Assembly: GCA_028285485.1 (NCBI GenBank)
Contig: JANQPC010000010.1
Coordinates: 1-45,388 of the forward strand
Direction of reading: 5' to 3'
Length of the DNA stretch: 45,388 nt
Source: Paracoccaceae bacterium
Lineage (GTDB): Bacteria; Pseudomonadota; Alphaproteobacteria; Rhodobacterales; Rhodobacteraceae
This document shows, one piece after another, positions 16,852 through 26,935 of the stretch (its first letter is position 1; each line of letters starts with the position of its first letter). Under the pieces are notes generated by a model. It made no database searches and was not told the origin of the DNA. It was given only the letters and a program-made list of their open reading frames with translations. The position numbers were made by a program, and so were the translations under genes.

Positions 16852-18258
16852 ATGCCCCCCAAGACGCTCTATGACAAGATCTGGGATGCCCATGTGGCCC
16901 ATGAGGCCGAGGATGGCACTTGCCTGCTTTATATCGACCGCCACCTCGTGCATGAGGTGACAAGCCCGCAAGCCTTCGAGGGCCTGCGCATGGCGGGCCG
17001 CACTGTGCGGGCGCCGGAGAAGACCATCGCGGTGCCCGATCACAACGTGCCCACCACGGCGGGGCGCGAGAACCCCGAGAACATGACGGAAGACAGCCGC
17101 ATTCAGGTGGCCGCTCTTGATACCAATGCCAAGGAATTCGGCATTCACTATTACCCGGTGAACGATATCCGTCAGGGCATCGTGCATATCGTTGGCCCCG
17201 AACAGGGGTGGACATTGCCGGGCATGACCGTTGTCTGCGGTGACAGCCACACCGCCACCCATGGCGCCTTCGGCGCGCTGGCGCATGGCATCGGCACCTC
17301 TGAGGTGGAGCATGTGCTGGCCACCCAGACACTGATCCAGAAGAAATCGAAGAACATGAAGGTGGAGATCACCGGGAAGCTCCGCCCCGGTGTGACGGCG
17401 AAGGACATCACGCTTTCGGTGATCGGCAAAACCGGCACGGCGGGCGGCACCGGCTACGTGATCGAGTATTGCGGCGAGGCGATCCGCGACCTTTCCATGG
17501 AAGGGCGGATGACCGTTTGCAACATGGCGATCGAAGGTGGCGCGCGTGCCGGGCTGATCGCGCCGGATGAGAAGACGTTCGAGTATGTTCAAGGTCGCCC
17601 GCACGCGCCCAAGGGCGCACAGTGGGAGGCGGCGCTCGCCTGGTGGAAAACGCTGAAGTCAGACGACGATGCCGATTGGGATAAGGTCGTGACGATCCGC
17701 GGCGAGGATATCGCGCCCGTTGTCACCTGGGGCACCTCGCCCGAGGATGTTCTGCCGATCACCGGCGCGGTGCCCGATCCGGCCAGTTTCGAGGGCGGCA
17801 AGGTGGAGGCCGCGAGGCGCTCGCTGGATTACATGGGCCTCGCCCCCGGCACGCCGCTGTCTGGGATCGAGATCGATACCGTTTTCATCGGCTCCTGCAC
17901 AAACGGGCGGATCGAGGATCTGCGCGCCGCCGCCGAGATCATCAAGGGCAAGAAGATCAAGGAGGGCCTGCGTGCGATGGTCGTGCCCGGGTCGGGCCTC
18001 GTGCGGCTTCAGGCCGAAGAGGAGGGGCTCGCGGACATCTTCAAGGAGGCGGGCTTCGAATGGCGGCTTGCGGGCTGCTCGATGTGCCTTGCGATGAACC
18101 CCGATCAGCTCACCCCCGGCGGACGCTGCGCGGCCACCTCGAACCGCAACTTCGAGGGCCGCCAAGGCCGCGGCGGCCGCACCCACCTGATGAGCCCCGC
18201 CATGGCCGCCGCCGCCGCGGTAACCGGCAGGCTGACGGATGTGCGGGAGTTGATGTGA
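16852..18258 (+). CDS. leuC: 3-isopropylmalate dehydratase large subunit
   Basis: With LeuD, isomerises 2-isopropylmalate to 3-isopropylmalate in leucine synthesis, using a 4Fe-4S cluster. The 468-residue product has the aconitase-type cluster cysteines in [11 protein letters not shown] and [12 protein letters not shown], plus [13 protein letters not shown]. The start ATG 16852 follows GAGGGAGG by six bases. leuD lies 104 bases downstream in the same direction with no strong terminator. Confidence 0.97.
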   Translation: MPPKTLYDKIWDAHVAHEAEDGTCLLYIDRHLVHEVTSPQAFEGLRMAGRTVRAPEKTIAVPDHNVPTTAGRENPENMTEDSRIQVAALDTNAKEFGIHYYPVNDIRQGIVHIVGPEQGWTLPGMTVVCGDSHTATHGAFGALAHGIGTSEVEHVLATQTLIQKKSKNMKVEITGKLRPGVTAKDITLSVIGKTGTAGGTGYVIEYCGEAIRDLSMEGRMTVCNMAIEGGARAGLIAPDEKTFEYVQGRPHAPKGAQWEAALAWWKTLKSDDDADWDKVVTIRGEDIAPVVTWGTSPEDVLPITGAVPDPASFEGGKVEAARRSLDYMGLAPGTPLSGIEIDTVFIGSCTNGRIEDLRAAAEIIKGKKIKEGLRAMVVPGSGLVRLQAEEEGLADIFKEAGFEWRLAGCSMCLAMNPDQLTPGGRCAATSNRNFEGRQGRGGRTHLMSPAMAAAAAVTGRLTDVRELM

Positions 18259-18362
18259 TCATCTGAGATGGCGGGCGCCGATCGCGCCGCCGATCACTAT
18301 TTTTTGTCGAAGCGTGGCGCCATTGGCCGCTGCCAAAAGGCCCCGCCGAGAGGAGAACACCA

Positions 18363-18968
18363 ATGCAGAAATTCACCACGCTGACCGGGATCGCGGCGCC
18401 ACTGCCGCTGATCAATGTTGATACGGATATGATCATCCCCAAGCAGTTCTTGAAAACGATCAAGCGCTCCGGGCTGGGCGTGAACCTCTTCGATGAGATG
18501 CGCTATGACGATGATGGCGAGGAGATCGCGGATTTCGTGCTGAACAAGCCGCAATATCGCGACGCGGAGATCCTTGTTGCGGGCGATAACTTCGGCTGCG
18601 GCTCAAGCCGCGAACATGCGCCCTGGGCGCTTCTGGATTTCGGAATCCGCTGCGTGATCGCGCCAAGCTATGCCGATATCTTTTACAACAACTGCTTCAA
18701 AAACGGCATTCTGCCCGTGGTGCTGCCGCAAGAGCAGGTGGATGTGCTGATGGCCGATTCCGAGAAGGGTGCCAATGCGCGGATAACGGTGGATCTTGAG
18801 GCGCAGACGGTGACCTCATCGGATGGGCAGACCTTCTCGTTTGAAGTGGATGCGTTCAAGAAGCACTGCCTTCTGAACGGGCTCGATGATATCGGGCTTT
18901 CGATGGAGAAGGTGGCGTCGATCGATGCCTATGAGGCGCAGGCTTCGGCGGCCCGCCCCTGGGTTTAA
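18363..18968 (+). CDS. leuD: 3-isopropylmalate dehydratase small subunit
   Basis: The swivelling-domain partner of LeuC. The 201-residue product has the family start ([29 protein letters not shown] in part) and the substrate loop [17 protein letters not shown]. Length is normal for the bacterial subunit. AGAGGAG precedes the ATG. A strong intrinsic terminator follows at 19002-19030, so the leuCD transcript ends here and leuB, about 4 kb on, is separately expressed. Confidence 0.97.
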   Translation: MQKFTTLTGIAAPLPLINVDTDMIIPKQFLKTIKRSGLGVNLFDEMRYDDDGEEIADFVLNKPQYRDAEILVAGDNFGCGSSREHAPWALLDFGIRCVIAPSYADIFYNNCFKNGILPVVLPQEQVDVLMADSEKGANARITVDLEAQTVTSSDGQTFSFEVDAFKKHCLLNGLDDIGLSMEKVASIDAYEAQASAARPWV

Positions 18969-19001
18969 CCCCCCGCCGCACGCCAGGGCTGGCTGAACAA
19001 T

Positions 19002-19030
19002 GGGCGCGGATCTCCGCGCCCGTTTCTGTT
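19002..19030 (+). terminator. Intrinsic terminator after leuD
   Basis: GGGCGCGGA-TC-TCCGCGCCC (19002-19021) is a perfect 9-base stem followed by GTTTCTGTTTT. It stands 33 bases after the leuD stop. The remaining stretch to 19302 shows no convincing gene. Confidence 0.8.
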
Positions 19031-19302
19031 TTGCGAATTAGGCCGCCACGGCCTCCATGGCGGATGCCGCGCCATCCCCTACAAGATATTGATTTTCCTG
19101 CGCGCGCTGCCCTATTTCGGGCCGAAAATGATGCAAAGCCGCACCAGTTTGTCCACGAAAATGCCGCAGTCCTTGAGCACGGTTAACCCTAACTTGCTGC
19201 TCGAAATGAAAGTTGTCAGAAATTGGGCGAAAATAAGGCAACCCGCCACAATCGGCGGAAACCATTGAGAATTGCAGCCGCCGGCCCCCGGCCCGGTGCG
19301 GT

Positions 19303-20160
19303 ATGCGAGTGGGGCAGAGAGCGGTGATTACTCGTCTGGCAGGGGCGCTTTTGCGCGCGTTTTTGGTTGTCGTGCTGATCGCGATGCCCTCGATCGTTCT
19401 GCCAGGCGTAAATTCCGACGGGGCCCAGATCGTGGCGCTTGTGGCGCTTTTCGCCGCCGCGCTGATCGTTTTCGAATATGCCACCGTCTATCCCGGGCTC
19501 GTGGAGTTTCGCGATGCACCGCCCTTCAACCGCATCCGCTTTGCTTCGCTCTTCATCACGGTTTTCCTGCTGACGATGGTGGTGCGGGGCGAATTTGATC
19601 CCACGCCTGTGTCGCAATTCATTGAGGTAACGGGGGCGCTGATCGGCTCGGCCATCGATTTCCCCTATAGCCCGGTGCGCCTTGTCGTGCTGATGCTGCC
19701 GCCGGATACCAGCATCGAACACATCGCCCTTGTGCGCACGGCTGCCGGCATCAGCTACCTCGTTTCGCTGATGACTCTGGCGGTGTTCCTCATCGTGCTG
19801 CGCCTCAAGGGCTGGCCAAGCCGGACGGGCACGTTCAACGTCTGGGTCAACCTGCCGACATTTGATCCCACCGCGGGCGGCGATGTCGTCGAGCGCCTCG
19901 AACGGGATGCCAGGGTTAACATCGCGTTAGGGTTTCTTCTGCCATTCTTGATGCCAGCGGTGATCAAGGCGGCCGCGTCGCTCTTCGGCTCGGTTTCGCT
20001 TGAAAACCCGCAGACATTGATCTGGACGGTGACGGCATGGGCCTTCCTTCCCGCATCGCTCTTCATGCGCGGCATCGCCATGGGGCGCATCGCGATGATG
20101 ATCGAGGAGAAGCGCCGCCTGAACGCAGGGGCGGACGACTCGGCGCTCTTGGCGGCCTGA
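19303..20160 (+). CDS. Conserved integral membrane protein
   Basis: A 285-residue protein with about six hydrophobic segments (near 8-35, 41-60, 80-97, 149-167, 212-233 and 243-262) and Arg/Glu-rich loops; a YP-type segment (DFPYSPVRLVVLMLPPDTS) lies mid-protein. I do not recognise a family. GTG 19324 is an alternative start seven codons in, with AGAGAG before it. The gene follows the leuD terminator and continues into the secreted nuclease-like gene, whose frame overlaps its last 124 bases. I have seen such proteins near leu genes of roseobacters, from memory only. Confidence 0.75.
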   Translation: MRVGQRAVITRLAGALLRAFLVVVLIAMPSIVLPGVNSDGAQIVALVALFAAALIVFEYATVYPGLVEFRDAPPFNRIRFASLFITVFLLTMVVRGEFDPTPVSQFIEVTGALIGSAIDFPYSPVRLVVLMLPPDTSIEHIALVRTAAGISYLVSLMTLAVFLIVLRLKGWPSRTGTFNVWVNLPTFDPTAGGDVVERLERDARVNIALGFLLPFLMPAVIKAAASLFGSVSLENPQTLIWTVTAWAFLPASLFMRGIAMGRIAMMIEEKRRLNAGADDSALLAA

Positions 20161-21245
20161 TCCTATCGCTCTGGGCCGCTGCGGCGGCGGCAGAGCCCCT
20201 GCGCATCGCCTTTTACAACACCGAACTTCAGCGCGATGGCCCGGGGCTATTGCTGCGCGATCTCACCGAGGGTGAGGCGGCGGATATCGGCGTGGCCGTG
20301 GGCGTGATTGCCGAGGTGGGTGCGGATGTGATCGTGCTGTCTGGCATCGATTACGATGCCGGGGGCCATGCGCTTGCGGCCCTGGCCGCGGCGCTGGAAC
20401 GCGCGGGCGCGGCGTATCCCCACCGCTTTGCCGCCGCGCCCAATGCGGGGCAGGCAACCGGGCTTGATCTTGATGGCGATGGCCGCCTTGGCACGCCGCG
20501 CGATGCGCAGGGCTATGGCCGGTTTGCGGGGCAGGGCGGGCTCGCTGTGCTTTCCACCCTTCCGATTGGGGGCGTAGCGGATCATTCCGATCTGCTCTGG
20601 CAGGAGCTGCCAGGCAATCTCATGGCCGAGGGCACGCTGGGGGAGGGCGCGGCGGAGGTGCAGCGCCTGTCCTCGAAATCGCACTGGATCGTGACCCTTC
20701 TGCCCGAGGCGGCGGCGCCGTTTGAGCTTTGGGCCTTTCACGCCACGCCGCCCGTTTTCGACGGGCCGGAAGATCGCAACGGGCGGCGCAACCACGATGA
20801 AGCGGCGTTCTGGCTGCGCTATCTGGAGGGCGCGTTCGGGCCCCGGGTTGAGGCGCCCTTCATCCTGCTGGGCGACGCCAATCTTGATCCCGCCGATGGC
20901 GAGGGCCGCCCGGAGGCGCTGCGGGCGCTTCTCGCGCATCCCGAATTGCAGGATCCCCGGCCCGAAAGCGCGGGCGGTGCCGCGGCTGCGAAGGAGGGCG
21001 GCGCGAACACCGCCCATCGGGGAGACCCCGCGCTGGATACCGTGAACTGGCGCGATGACGGCGGCGGGCCGGGCAACCTGCGCGTGGATTACATCTTGCC
21101 CTCGGCGGCATGGCGGGTCGTCGGGGCGGGCGTGTTCTGGCCCGGCCCCGATGACCCCAAGGCCAGGCTTCTAGGCGGCGTTGGCGACGGCGCCTCCCGC
21201 CATCGGCTGGTCTGGGTGGATCTGGTGCTCAAGGGCGCGCCGTAG
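20037..21245 (+). CDS. Endonuclease/exonuclease/phosphatase-fold protein, exported
   Basis: The protein has the EEP fold: RIAFYNTEL at the start, LLGDANLDPADGEG (the Asp/Asn pair), and DYILPSAAW with a terminal His (SRHRLVW). A hydrophobic segment (GALGGLILSLWAAAAAAEP) looks like a signal peptide, so the enzyme probably acts in the periplasm on a phosphodiester or phosphoester. The start is a problem: the only ordinary ATG in frame is 20037, 124 bases inside the upstream gene, and those residues are Arg/His-rich and not protein-like. The true start is probably near 20130-20157 at a rare codon. The 3' end overlaps the convergent epimerase by 75 bases. Confidence 0.8.
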   Translation: MGLPSRIALHARHRHGAHRDDDRGEAPPERRGGRLGALGGLILSLWAAAAAAEPLRIAFYNTELQRDGPGLLLRDLTEGEAADIGVAVGVIAEVGADVIVLSGIDYDAGGHALAALAAALERAGAAYPHRFAAAPNAGQATGLDLDGDGRLGTPRDAQGYGRFAGQGGLAVLSTLPIGGVADHSDLLWQELPGNLMAEGTLGEGAAEVQRLSSKSHWIVTLLPEAAAPFELWAFHATPPVFDGPEDRNGRRNHDEAAFWLRYLEGAFGPRVEAPFILLGDANLDPADGEGRPEALRALLAHPELQDPRPESAGGAAAAKEGGANTAHRGDPALDTVNWRDDGGGPGNLRVDYILPSAAWRVVGAGVFWPGPDDPKARLLGGVGDGASRHRLVWVDLVLKGAP

Positions 21246-22079
21246 CGCAAGCGGCAGTGGCGTTTCCAAGAAATCGGGCACCAGCGCATCGAAATGTGCG
21301 CCATCCAGCCAGTGGGGCTTTGACCAGAGATACCGCATCTCGATGAGATGCCGCGCCATCGGCCAGACCGGGCGCGCCAGCTGGATCGGCAGCCAGCACA
21401 TCTGCCGCGCCTCGATCGGCCGGCCAAGCGGCGCGGCAGCGGCCTGCGCGAGTTCCTGCCCCGTCATCGTGTAGCCCGGGAAGGGCACATCGGTGAACGC
21501 CGTCAGGTCCGCCCGCTGTTCGGCCAACGCCACGGCGGCGCGCGCAAGATCGGGCAGATAGGCCCAGGCATGGGGCGCATCGAGCGGGCCGGGATAATCC
21601 AGCCACCCTTTGGCGGCGGGGCGCGCAATCACCTTGTCAAACCAGTTGCCCGACGGCTCGGTATCGAGGAAATCACCGGCCCGGAGCACAATGGTTTGCA
21701 CGCCCGAAGCACGGTAGGCGTCCTCCATCTCGGCCTTCACCCGGCCCAGCGGGTTCTCCGCCGCATGGGGTGTGGCCGCGCCAAAGCGGGCAGGGGCGGT
21801 TTCGCCGAAGATGTAAACGTTGCCGGGTAACAGCACTGTCGCGCCGCTTGCTTTCGCAGCCTCGATCACCGCCTGGGTCATCTGCGGGATCGCGCGCGCC
21901 CAATCGGGATAGGGCGGGTTCCAGCCATTTACGATGACATCCGCGCCCCGCGCCGCTTCGATCAGATCGTCGCGCCCGCGTTCAAAGATTTTCACATGCC
22001 AACAGGCGTTCCAAAAGGCGGCTGCGGCGTGGGAGCCGAAGCGGCCATTGGCGCCCAGAATGAGGGCTGTGCCGGACAT
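21171..22079 (-). CDS. NAD(P)-dependent epimerase/dehydratase-like protein
   Basis: A 302-residue short-chain Rossmann protein: LILGANGRFGSHAA is the dinucleotide loop, followed by the family's DVIVNGWNPPYPDW, PGNVYIFGE and VLRAGDFLD. The catalytic YxxxK is not obvious, so it may be an NmrA-like or atypical member. The substrate is unknown. It is divergent from a LysR-type regulator with a T-N11-A box between, so the regulator probably controls it. Its C-terminus overlaps the nuclease-like gene on the other strand by 75 bases. Confidence 0.82.
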   Translation of the reverse strand: MSGTALILGANGRFGSHAAAAFWNACWHVKIFERGRDDLIEAARGADVIVNGWNPPYPDWARAIPQMTQAVIEAAKASGATVLLPGNVYIFGETAPARFGAATPHAAENPLGRVKAEMEDAYRASGVQTIVLRAGDFLDTEPSGNWFDKVIARPAAKGWLDYPGPLDAPHAWAYLPDLARAAVALAEQRADLTAFTDVPFPGYTMTGQELAQAAAAPLGRPIEARQMCWLPIQLARPVWPMARHLIEMRYLWSKPHWLDGAHFDALVPDFLETPLPLALRRALEHQIHPDQPMAGGAVANAA

Positions 22080-22095
22080 TATGCTTCTCCGCTGT

Positions 22096-22112
22096 TGTTA
22101 ATGCGCTTAACA
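22096..22112. promoter_or_regulatory. LysR-type box between epimerase and regulator
   Basis: TGTTAA-TGCGC-TTAACA is a perfect inverted repeat with 6-base arms; its core T98 to A110 fits T-N11-A, the LysR signature. It lies 17 bases before the epimerase start and 61 before the regulator start. Confidence 0.6.
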
Positions 22113-22172
22113 TTGTGCAGAAGAACGTGAATTGAAATGCACAAAATTCGTTTGAGGGGTATTCAATTCTGT

Positions 22173-23093
22173 ATGGCCGCACTCGCCGAAACACTTGATT
22201 GGACACTTCTGCGCGCCTTCCTCGCGGTGGCCGATACCGGATCTCTCTCTGGTGCCGCGCGGCTGCTGCAAACCAGCCAACCCACCGTTGGGCGGCAGGT
22301 TCAGGCGCTTGAGCAAGCGCTTGAAACCTCGCTTTTTCGCCGCAAACCCAAGGGGATGGAGCTGACAGAGGCGGGATCGGACCTGATCGCCCCGGCCCGC
22401 GCGATGCAGATCGCCGCCCGGGATATCGTGCGCAAGGCGGGCGGGGCCGGGCGCGCGATGTCGGGCACCGTGCGGGTGACGGCGAGCGTGTTCATGGCCC
22501 ACCATGTGCTGCCCAAGATATTCGCGGATATTCGCCGATCGCTTCCTGAGGTGGCGCTGGAGCTCGTGCCTTCGGACGAGGCGGAGAACCTTCTTTTCCG
22601 CGAGGCCGATATCGCGGTGCGGATGTACCGGCCCGAACAGCTTGATGTAATCACCCGCCATCTGGGCGATGTGGAACTGGGGCTCTTCGGCACCGAAAGC
22701 TACCTTGCCCGCATCGGGCCGGTGGATACCGGCGAGGTGCTCGAGCGCTACGATTTCGTGGGCTACGATCGGGGCGAACGCCTGATCCGCGGCTTCCGCG
22801 ATGCCGGCGTGAATGTCACGCGCGAATTCTTTCCCGTGCGCTGCGACAGCCAGACCACGTATTGGGAGCTGGTGCGCGCCGGGTGCGGGCTTGGCTTTGC
22901 CTCGAAATTCGTGGCCTCGCGCGACCCCACGATGCGCGAGGTGGATCTGGGCGTGCCGATCCCCACGCTGCCCGTCTGGCTGACCGCGCATCAGGCGATG
23001 CGGCGCACGCCGCGGGTGGCGCGGGTCTTCGATCTTCTGGCAGAGGCGCTTGTGCCGATCCTGACCCGCCCCGGGGCCAGCACGGTTTCTTGA
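22173..23093 (+). CDS. LysR-family transcriptional regulator
   Basis: A 306-residue regulator with the N-terminal winged helix ([36 protein letters not shown], seen in parts) and a periplasmic-binding-like effector domain from about 90. ATG 22173 places the helix-turn-helix at its usual distance from the start; ATG 22137 is in frame but adds an unlikely segment and would overlap the promoter. It is divergent from the epimerase, the classical LysR arrangement. The inducer is unknown. Confidence 0.92.
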   Translation: MAALAETLDWTLLRAFLAVADTGSLSGAARLLQTSQPTVGRQVQALEQALETSLFRRKPKGMELTEAGSDLIAPARAMQIAARDIVRKAGGAGRAMSGTVRVTASVFMAHHVLPKIFADIRRSLPEVALELVPSDEAENLLFREADIAVRMYRPEQLDVITRHLGDVELGLFGTESYLARIGPVDTGEVLERYDFVGYDRGERLIRGFRDAGVNVTREFFPVRCDSQTTYWELVRAGCGLGFASKFVASRDPTMREVDLGVPIPTLPVWLTAHQAMRRTPRVARVFDLLAEALVPILTRPGASTVS

Positions 23094-23149
23094 CCGTCTT
23101 GGGCCAACCCGATAGGCGGGCTGGGCACAAGACCACGGGGGATTTCGCC

Positions 23150-24256
23150 ATGACCGATCGCACGCTTCTCATCCTGGCCGGGGACGGGATCGGGCCCGAA
23201 GTGATGGCCGAGGTGCGCCGCATCATCGGCTGGTTCGGCGAGAATCGCGGGCTTTCCTTCGATGTCTCCGAAAGCCTCGTGGGCGGCGCGGCCTACGATG
23301 CCCATGGCACGCCGCTAACCGATGAAACCATGGCCATGGCGCAGGAGGTTGACGCGGTTCTGCTTGGCGCTGTCGGCGGGCCAAAGTACGACACGCTCGA
23401 TTTCAGCTTGAAGCCTGAGCGCGGGCTTTTGCGCCTGCGCAAGGAGATGGATCTTTACGCCAACCTCCGCCCCGCCCAATGCTTCGATGCACTCGCCGAT
23501 TTCTCATCGCTGAAGCCCGACGTTGTCTCCGGCCTCGACATCATGATCATTCGTGAGCTCACCTCGGGTGTCTACTTCGGGGAGCCGCGCGGCATCATCA
23601 ACGAGGGCAATGAACGTGTGGGCATCAACACCCAGCGCTATACCGAAAGCGAGATCGCGCGGGTGGCCCGTTCGGCCTTTGAAATGGCGCGGCGGCGCAA
23701 CAACGCCGTCTGTTCGATGGAAAAAGCCAATGTGATGGAATCGGGCGTTCTCTGGCGCGATGTCGTGCAGGAAGTGCACGATGCCGAATACCCCGATGTG
23801 GAGCTGAGCCATATGTATGCGGATGCGGGCGCCATGCAGCTCACCCGCTGGCCCAAGCAGTTTGACGTGATCGTCACCGATAATCTCTTCGGCGATCTCC
23901 TCTCCGATCTCGCCGCGATGCTTACCGGATCGCTCGGCATGCTGCCCTCGGCCTCGCTTGGCGCGCCGATGGCCAATGGCCGGCCCAAGGCGCTGTATGA
24001 GCCCGTGCACGGCTCGGCCCCCGATATCGCGGGGCAGGGCAAGGCCAACCCGATCGCCTGCATCCTCTCCTTCGCGATGGCGCTGCGCTATTCCTTCGAT
24101 GAAGGGGTAGAGGCGGCGCGGCTGGAGGCGGCGGTGGAGAACGTGTTGGCCCAGGGCATCCGCACGGCCGATCTGCTGCAATCCGAAGGCGCGAGCCCGG
24201 CGACGACAACCGAGATGGGCGATGCAATCCTCGCAGCGCTCGATAGCTCACTCTAA
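23150..24256 (+). CDS. leuB: 3-isopropylmalate dehydrogenase
   Basis: Oxidises and decarboxylates 3-isopropylmalate to 2-oxoisocaproate with NAD. The 368-residue product has GDGIGPEVM at the start, the substrate-binding [19 protein letters not shown] and the metal/NAD block [20 protein letters not shown], seen as shorter pieces, and ends normally. ATG 23150 follows a GGGGGA site; the longer open frame covers part of the LysR gene in another frame and is not real. leuB stands apart from leuCD. The next gene overlaps its 3' end by 35 bases. Confidence 0.97.
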   Translation: MTDRTLLILAGDGIGPEVMAEVRRIIGWFGENRGLSFDVSESLVGGAAYDAHGTPLTDETMAMAQEVDAVLLGAVGGPKYDTLDFSLKPERGLLRLRKEMDLYANLRPAQCFDALADFSSLKPDVVSGLDIMIIRELTSGVYFGEPRGIINEGNERVGINTQRYTESEIARVARSAFEMARRRNNAVCSMEKANVMESGVLWRDVVQEVHDAEYPDVELSHMYADAGAMQLTRWPKQFDVIVTDNLFGDLLSDLAAMLTGSLGMLPSASLGAPMANGRPKALYEPVHGSAPDIAGQGKANPIACILSFAMALRYSFDEGVEAARLEAAVENVLAQGIRTADLLQSEGASPATTTEMGDAILAALDSSL

Positions 24257-24632
24257 CCCGGTGGAGTATCTCTACCTAACGGAGGATGCGAACGGGATCT
24301 CTCGCTTCGAGGATCGCGCCTTTCCGATGGAGATGGGCGATTTCGCACCGCCCGCGCCCGAGATGTGGCTGACCGAGGCGATGGCGGCCGGGCAGGTTTT
24401 GTTCCTTACGCTTCCGGCCGGCTGGGGCGGCACGCAGCATCCCTCACCCCGCGAACAGATCGGCATCTGCCTGTCTGGCCGCGCGCGCGTTGAAGCGGGG
24501 AATGGCGACATTCGCGAACTGGCAGCCGGTGGAATCTGGTGGATGGCCGATACCAAAGGCCAGGGCCACACGACCTCCGTGCTGGGCGAGGAAGACGTTC
24601 GGATGGCAATCATCCAGCTGCCCGAAACCTAA
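24222..24632 (+). CDS. Cupin-domain protein
   Basis: A 136-residue single-domain beta-barrel protein. [27 protein letters not shown] fits the first cupin motif and [16 protein letters not shown] the second, with likely metal ligands at the His residues. Function is unknown; small cupins include isomerases, dioxygenases and sugar-binding proteins. The ATG at 24222 overlaps leuB by 35 bases; a GTG at 24261, just past the leuB stop, is an alternative but has no ribosome site. Confidence 0.8.
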   Translation: MQSSQRSIAHSNPVEYLYLTEDANGISRFEDRAFPMEMGDFAPPAPEMWLTEAMAAGQVLFLTLPAGWGGTQHPSPREQIGICLSGRARVEAGNGDIRELAAGGIWWMADTKGQGHTTSVLGEEDVRMAIIQLPET

Positions 24633-24728
24633 GCCTTGCCGCCCGCGCGCGGCAGCCATGCGCGCCGCGGGCCTTGCCCTTCCCCGGCATCCGCGCTTCT
24701 GTCATGGCAGCAACCCGGACCCTCGCCC

Positions 24729-25748
24729 GTGACACCCGCCGCCAAAGCCAACCTCAAGGGCGTGGCCTTCGCCATCGCCGCCTTCGGCCTGTTCGCCACC
24801 CATGACGTGGTGGTGAAGATACTCGGCGCGAGTTACGCGACCTTTCAGATCGTTTTCTTCTCGGTGCTCTTCGCCTTCCCGCTCGTGGTTCTGATGCTGA
24901 TGCGGGATGCGACGAAGGGAACGTTGATCCCGGTGCATCCGTGGTGGACGGCCGCGCGCACGCTGGCGGCGATCATCACCGGATCGTCGGCCTTCTACGC
25001 CTTCTCCGTTCTGCCGCTTGCCCAAGTCTACGCCATAATCTTTGCTGCGCCGCTACTCATCACGGTGCTCTCGATCCCAATCCTGGGCGAAAAGGTGGGC
25101 GCGCATCGCTGGGGCGCGGTGGCGGTGGGCCTGATCGGGGTGCTCGTGGTGCTGCGCCCGGGCGTGGGCGCCTTCGGGTTCGGCCATCTCGCTGCGCTGG
25201 CCGCGGCCGTCTCCGGCGCGCTGGCCTCGGTGATCGTGCGCAAGATCGGGCGGGATGAGCGCAGCGTGGTGCTGCTTGTCTACCCGATGATGGCAAACTT
25301 CGTGCTGATGGCCTGCCTTCTGCCTTTCGTCTACCGCCCGATGCCGATCGAGCATCTGGGGCTCGTGGGGGTGATGGCGGCCTTTGCCTTTATCGCGGGG
25401 CTGATGCTGATCGCCGCCTACAAAGCCGCCGATGCCGCGATGGTGGCGCCGATGCAGTATTCCCAGATCCTCTGGGCCGCCGTTTACGGATATGTGTTCT
25501 TCGATGAGCTGCCCGATATGATGACGGGCCTTGGTGCGCTGATCATCATCGCTTCGGGCCTCTATATCGTGCTGCGCGAGGCGGTGGGCGGACGGTCGGA
25601 AACCACGCCGGTACTCCGCTCCCGCTCCCGCCCCGAAACCGGCACCTCACCGCGCACGCTCCACCGCCGGATGCGCGGCGTTCCGGGGCGTGGCACGCTG
25701 CGTTCGGCCACGCGCGGGCCCCTTGCCAAACCGCCGCCCAGCGAGTAA
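24729..25748 (+). CDS. DMT-superfamily (EamA) transporter
   Basis: A 339-residue carrier with ten predicted membrane helices in two EamA repeats: KGVAFAIAAFGLFATHD starts the first and HLAALAAAVSGALASVIVRK the second. The last 50 residues are a basic soluble tail rich in Arg, Pro and Ser, longer than usual. GTG 24729 puts the first helix near the N-terminus; the longer frame from 24636 is Pro/Arg-rich and unlikely. Substrate unknown, probably small metabolite efflux. It precedes tRNA-Pro. Confidence 0.88.
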   Translation: MTPAAKANLKGVAFAIAAFGLFATHDVVVKILGASYATFQIVFFSVLFAFPLVVLMLMRDATKGTLIPVHPWWTAARTLAAIITGSSAFYAFSVLPLAQVYAIIFAAPLLITVLSIPILGEKVGAHRWGAVAVGLIGVLVVLRPGVGAFGFGHLAALAAAVSGALASVIVRKIGRDERSVVLLVYPMMANFVLMACLLPFVYRPMPIEHLGLVGVMAAFAFIAGLMLIAAYKAADAAMVAPMQYSQILWAAVYGYVFFDELPDMMTGLGALIIIASGLYIVLREAVGGRSETTPVLRSRSRPETGTSPRTLHRRMRGVPGRGTLRSATRGPLAKPPPSE

Positions 25749-25763
25749 CCCGCACGCCACGGT

Positions 25764-25840
25764 CGGAGTGTAGCTCAGCCTGGTAGAGCACTGTCTTCGG
25801 GAGGCAGGGGTCGTGAGTTCGAATCTCGCCACTCCGACCA
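25764..25840 (+). tRNA. tRNA-Pro (CGG)
   Basis: A 77-base cloverleaf with encoded CCA. The acceptor CGGAGTG pairs with CACTCCG, discriminator A. The anticodon arm is CTGTC-TTCGGGA-GGCAG, so the anticodon is CGG and the tRNA reads CCG. GTTCGAATC is the T-loop. C1-G72 with A73 are proline identity elements. An 8-base inverted repeat (GCAAAGCT/AGCTTTGC, 25928-25953) follows but has no U-run. Confidence 0.97.
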
Positions 25841-26028
25841 ACTTCAAGGGATCGTATGGGTTTGCCGATTGAAATCGGTGTGACGGGGCGCCGGGGCCGG
25901 GCGTTGCTTCCCGGCAGGGATCTGCCTGCAAAGCTACTGGGAATAAGCTTTGCCCCTGCACGTGCAAAGGCGCGATCTTCGGCAAGAACGTAGCCCAAAG
26001 CGGCCTGAAGGTTTTTGCGTTCAACCGC

Positions 26029-26754
26029 CTATTCGGCACGCGCGCTCAATTCGGGCTGCTTCGATTTCGCCCGCAAGGTCAGGAACATCATGGCGTGATA
26101 GGCCATCGCGAAGGGCACCAGGTAGAATGGCAGTAGCGCAAGGGGCAGCAGGCCCATGTAATGGGCGCCACCGGATGTAAGCAGTGGCACGCCAACGCCT
26201 TCGGTGCTGAGAAAACTCAGCGAATAGGCGACAAGAAAATCGACCGTTCCGAAGATGATCAGCACATAGAAGATAAAGCTGCCCGGCCGATCACCCGCCA
26301 GAATTTGAAGAAGCAGGGTGGTCGCGATCACCGCCGCGATGATGTCGCCAAAACCGGCAGTGAATGCAAAGGCGGTGCCGGTGTGGCCAAGAAAGTTTTC
26401 CAGAATGAAGAGGCCGCCCATGTAGCGAAACGCGTGCGGAACGGTGAGCCAGGCCAGCGAGAGACCGTTGCCAACGAAGAATTGCCGGAACACCACCACC
26501 AGGACGGATGGCAAAACGAAATTGGCGGCAATGAAGATCCAGACGGTGCTCTGGCTGCCAAGGTGGAATTGCCAGTCGCGCGCGAAGAGCACAACGGCCA
26601 CGCCCCACACGGCCACGCCAACTGCAATCCCGATCGACTTTCTAAGGGTGGCGCCCGACCAGTAGTAGGTCGCAAACGCAAGCAAGGGCACAACAAGCGA
26701 TCCGCCGAAGAGCACAATCGTGCTGAGGGGGTGAGCTGGCACAGTTTCCATCAT
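26029..26754 (-). CDS. Conserved integral membrane protein, HxlR-linked
   Basis: A 241-residue protein with about seven hydrophobic helices; the centre reads VPHAFRYMGGLFILENFLGHTG and FTAGFGDIIAAV, a pattern shared by a family of uncharacterised membrane proteins. ATG 26754 follows AGGAG; the longer frame is not protein-like. No enzyme motif is seen. It is divergent from an HxlR regulator with repeated sites between, so it is probably the regulator's target and may answer to a toxic or redox-active compound. Confidence 0.75.
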   Translation of the reverse strand: MMETVPAHPLSTIVLFGGSLVVPLLAFATYYWSGATLRKSIGIAVGVAVWGVAVVLFARDWQFHLGSQSTVWIFIAANFVLPSVLVVVFRQFFVGNGLSLAWLTVPHAFRYMGGLFILENFLGHTGTAFAFTAGFGDIIAAVIATTLLLQILAGDRPGSFIFYVLIIFGTVDFLVAYSLSFLSTEGVGVPLLTSGGAHYMGLLPLALLPFYLVPFAMAYHAMMFLTLRAKSKQPELSARAE

Positions 26755-26818
26755 TGCGCTCCTCGTCGGGTGATCCCTTGCGTCTCCCGCCACTGCATTC
26801 AGACAGCGAGGATAATGC

Positions 26819-26877
26819 ACTTGCACTTTGCAAGTACAACGAGCTCTAGTTTGGGAGCTTGCGGTTTGCAAGTACAA
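26819..26877. promoter_or_regulatory. Twin operator-like repeats in the HxlR divergon
   Basis: TTTGCAAGTACAA occurs twice, at 26827-26839 and 26865-26877, 38 bases apart. The first copy is the right half of a perfect palindrome, ACTTGCA-CTT-TGCAAGT (26819-26835). The second is half of CTTGC-GGTTT-GCAAG. HxlR regulators bind such dimeric sites. The pair lies between the two divergent starts. Confidence 0.65.
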
Positions 26878-26935
26878 TCGTGCAAAACGGCAGCCTGGTC
26901 GTCCAACCCAGGATTCGGAGAGCGGCGGGAAAGAT

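Noticed and set aside
19038-19484. Minus-strand frame of 148 codons before the membrane protein
   Set aside because: Overlaps the start of the better-supported plus gene and has no domain; only its last part is outside the overlap.
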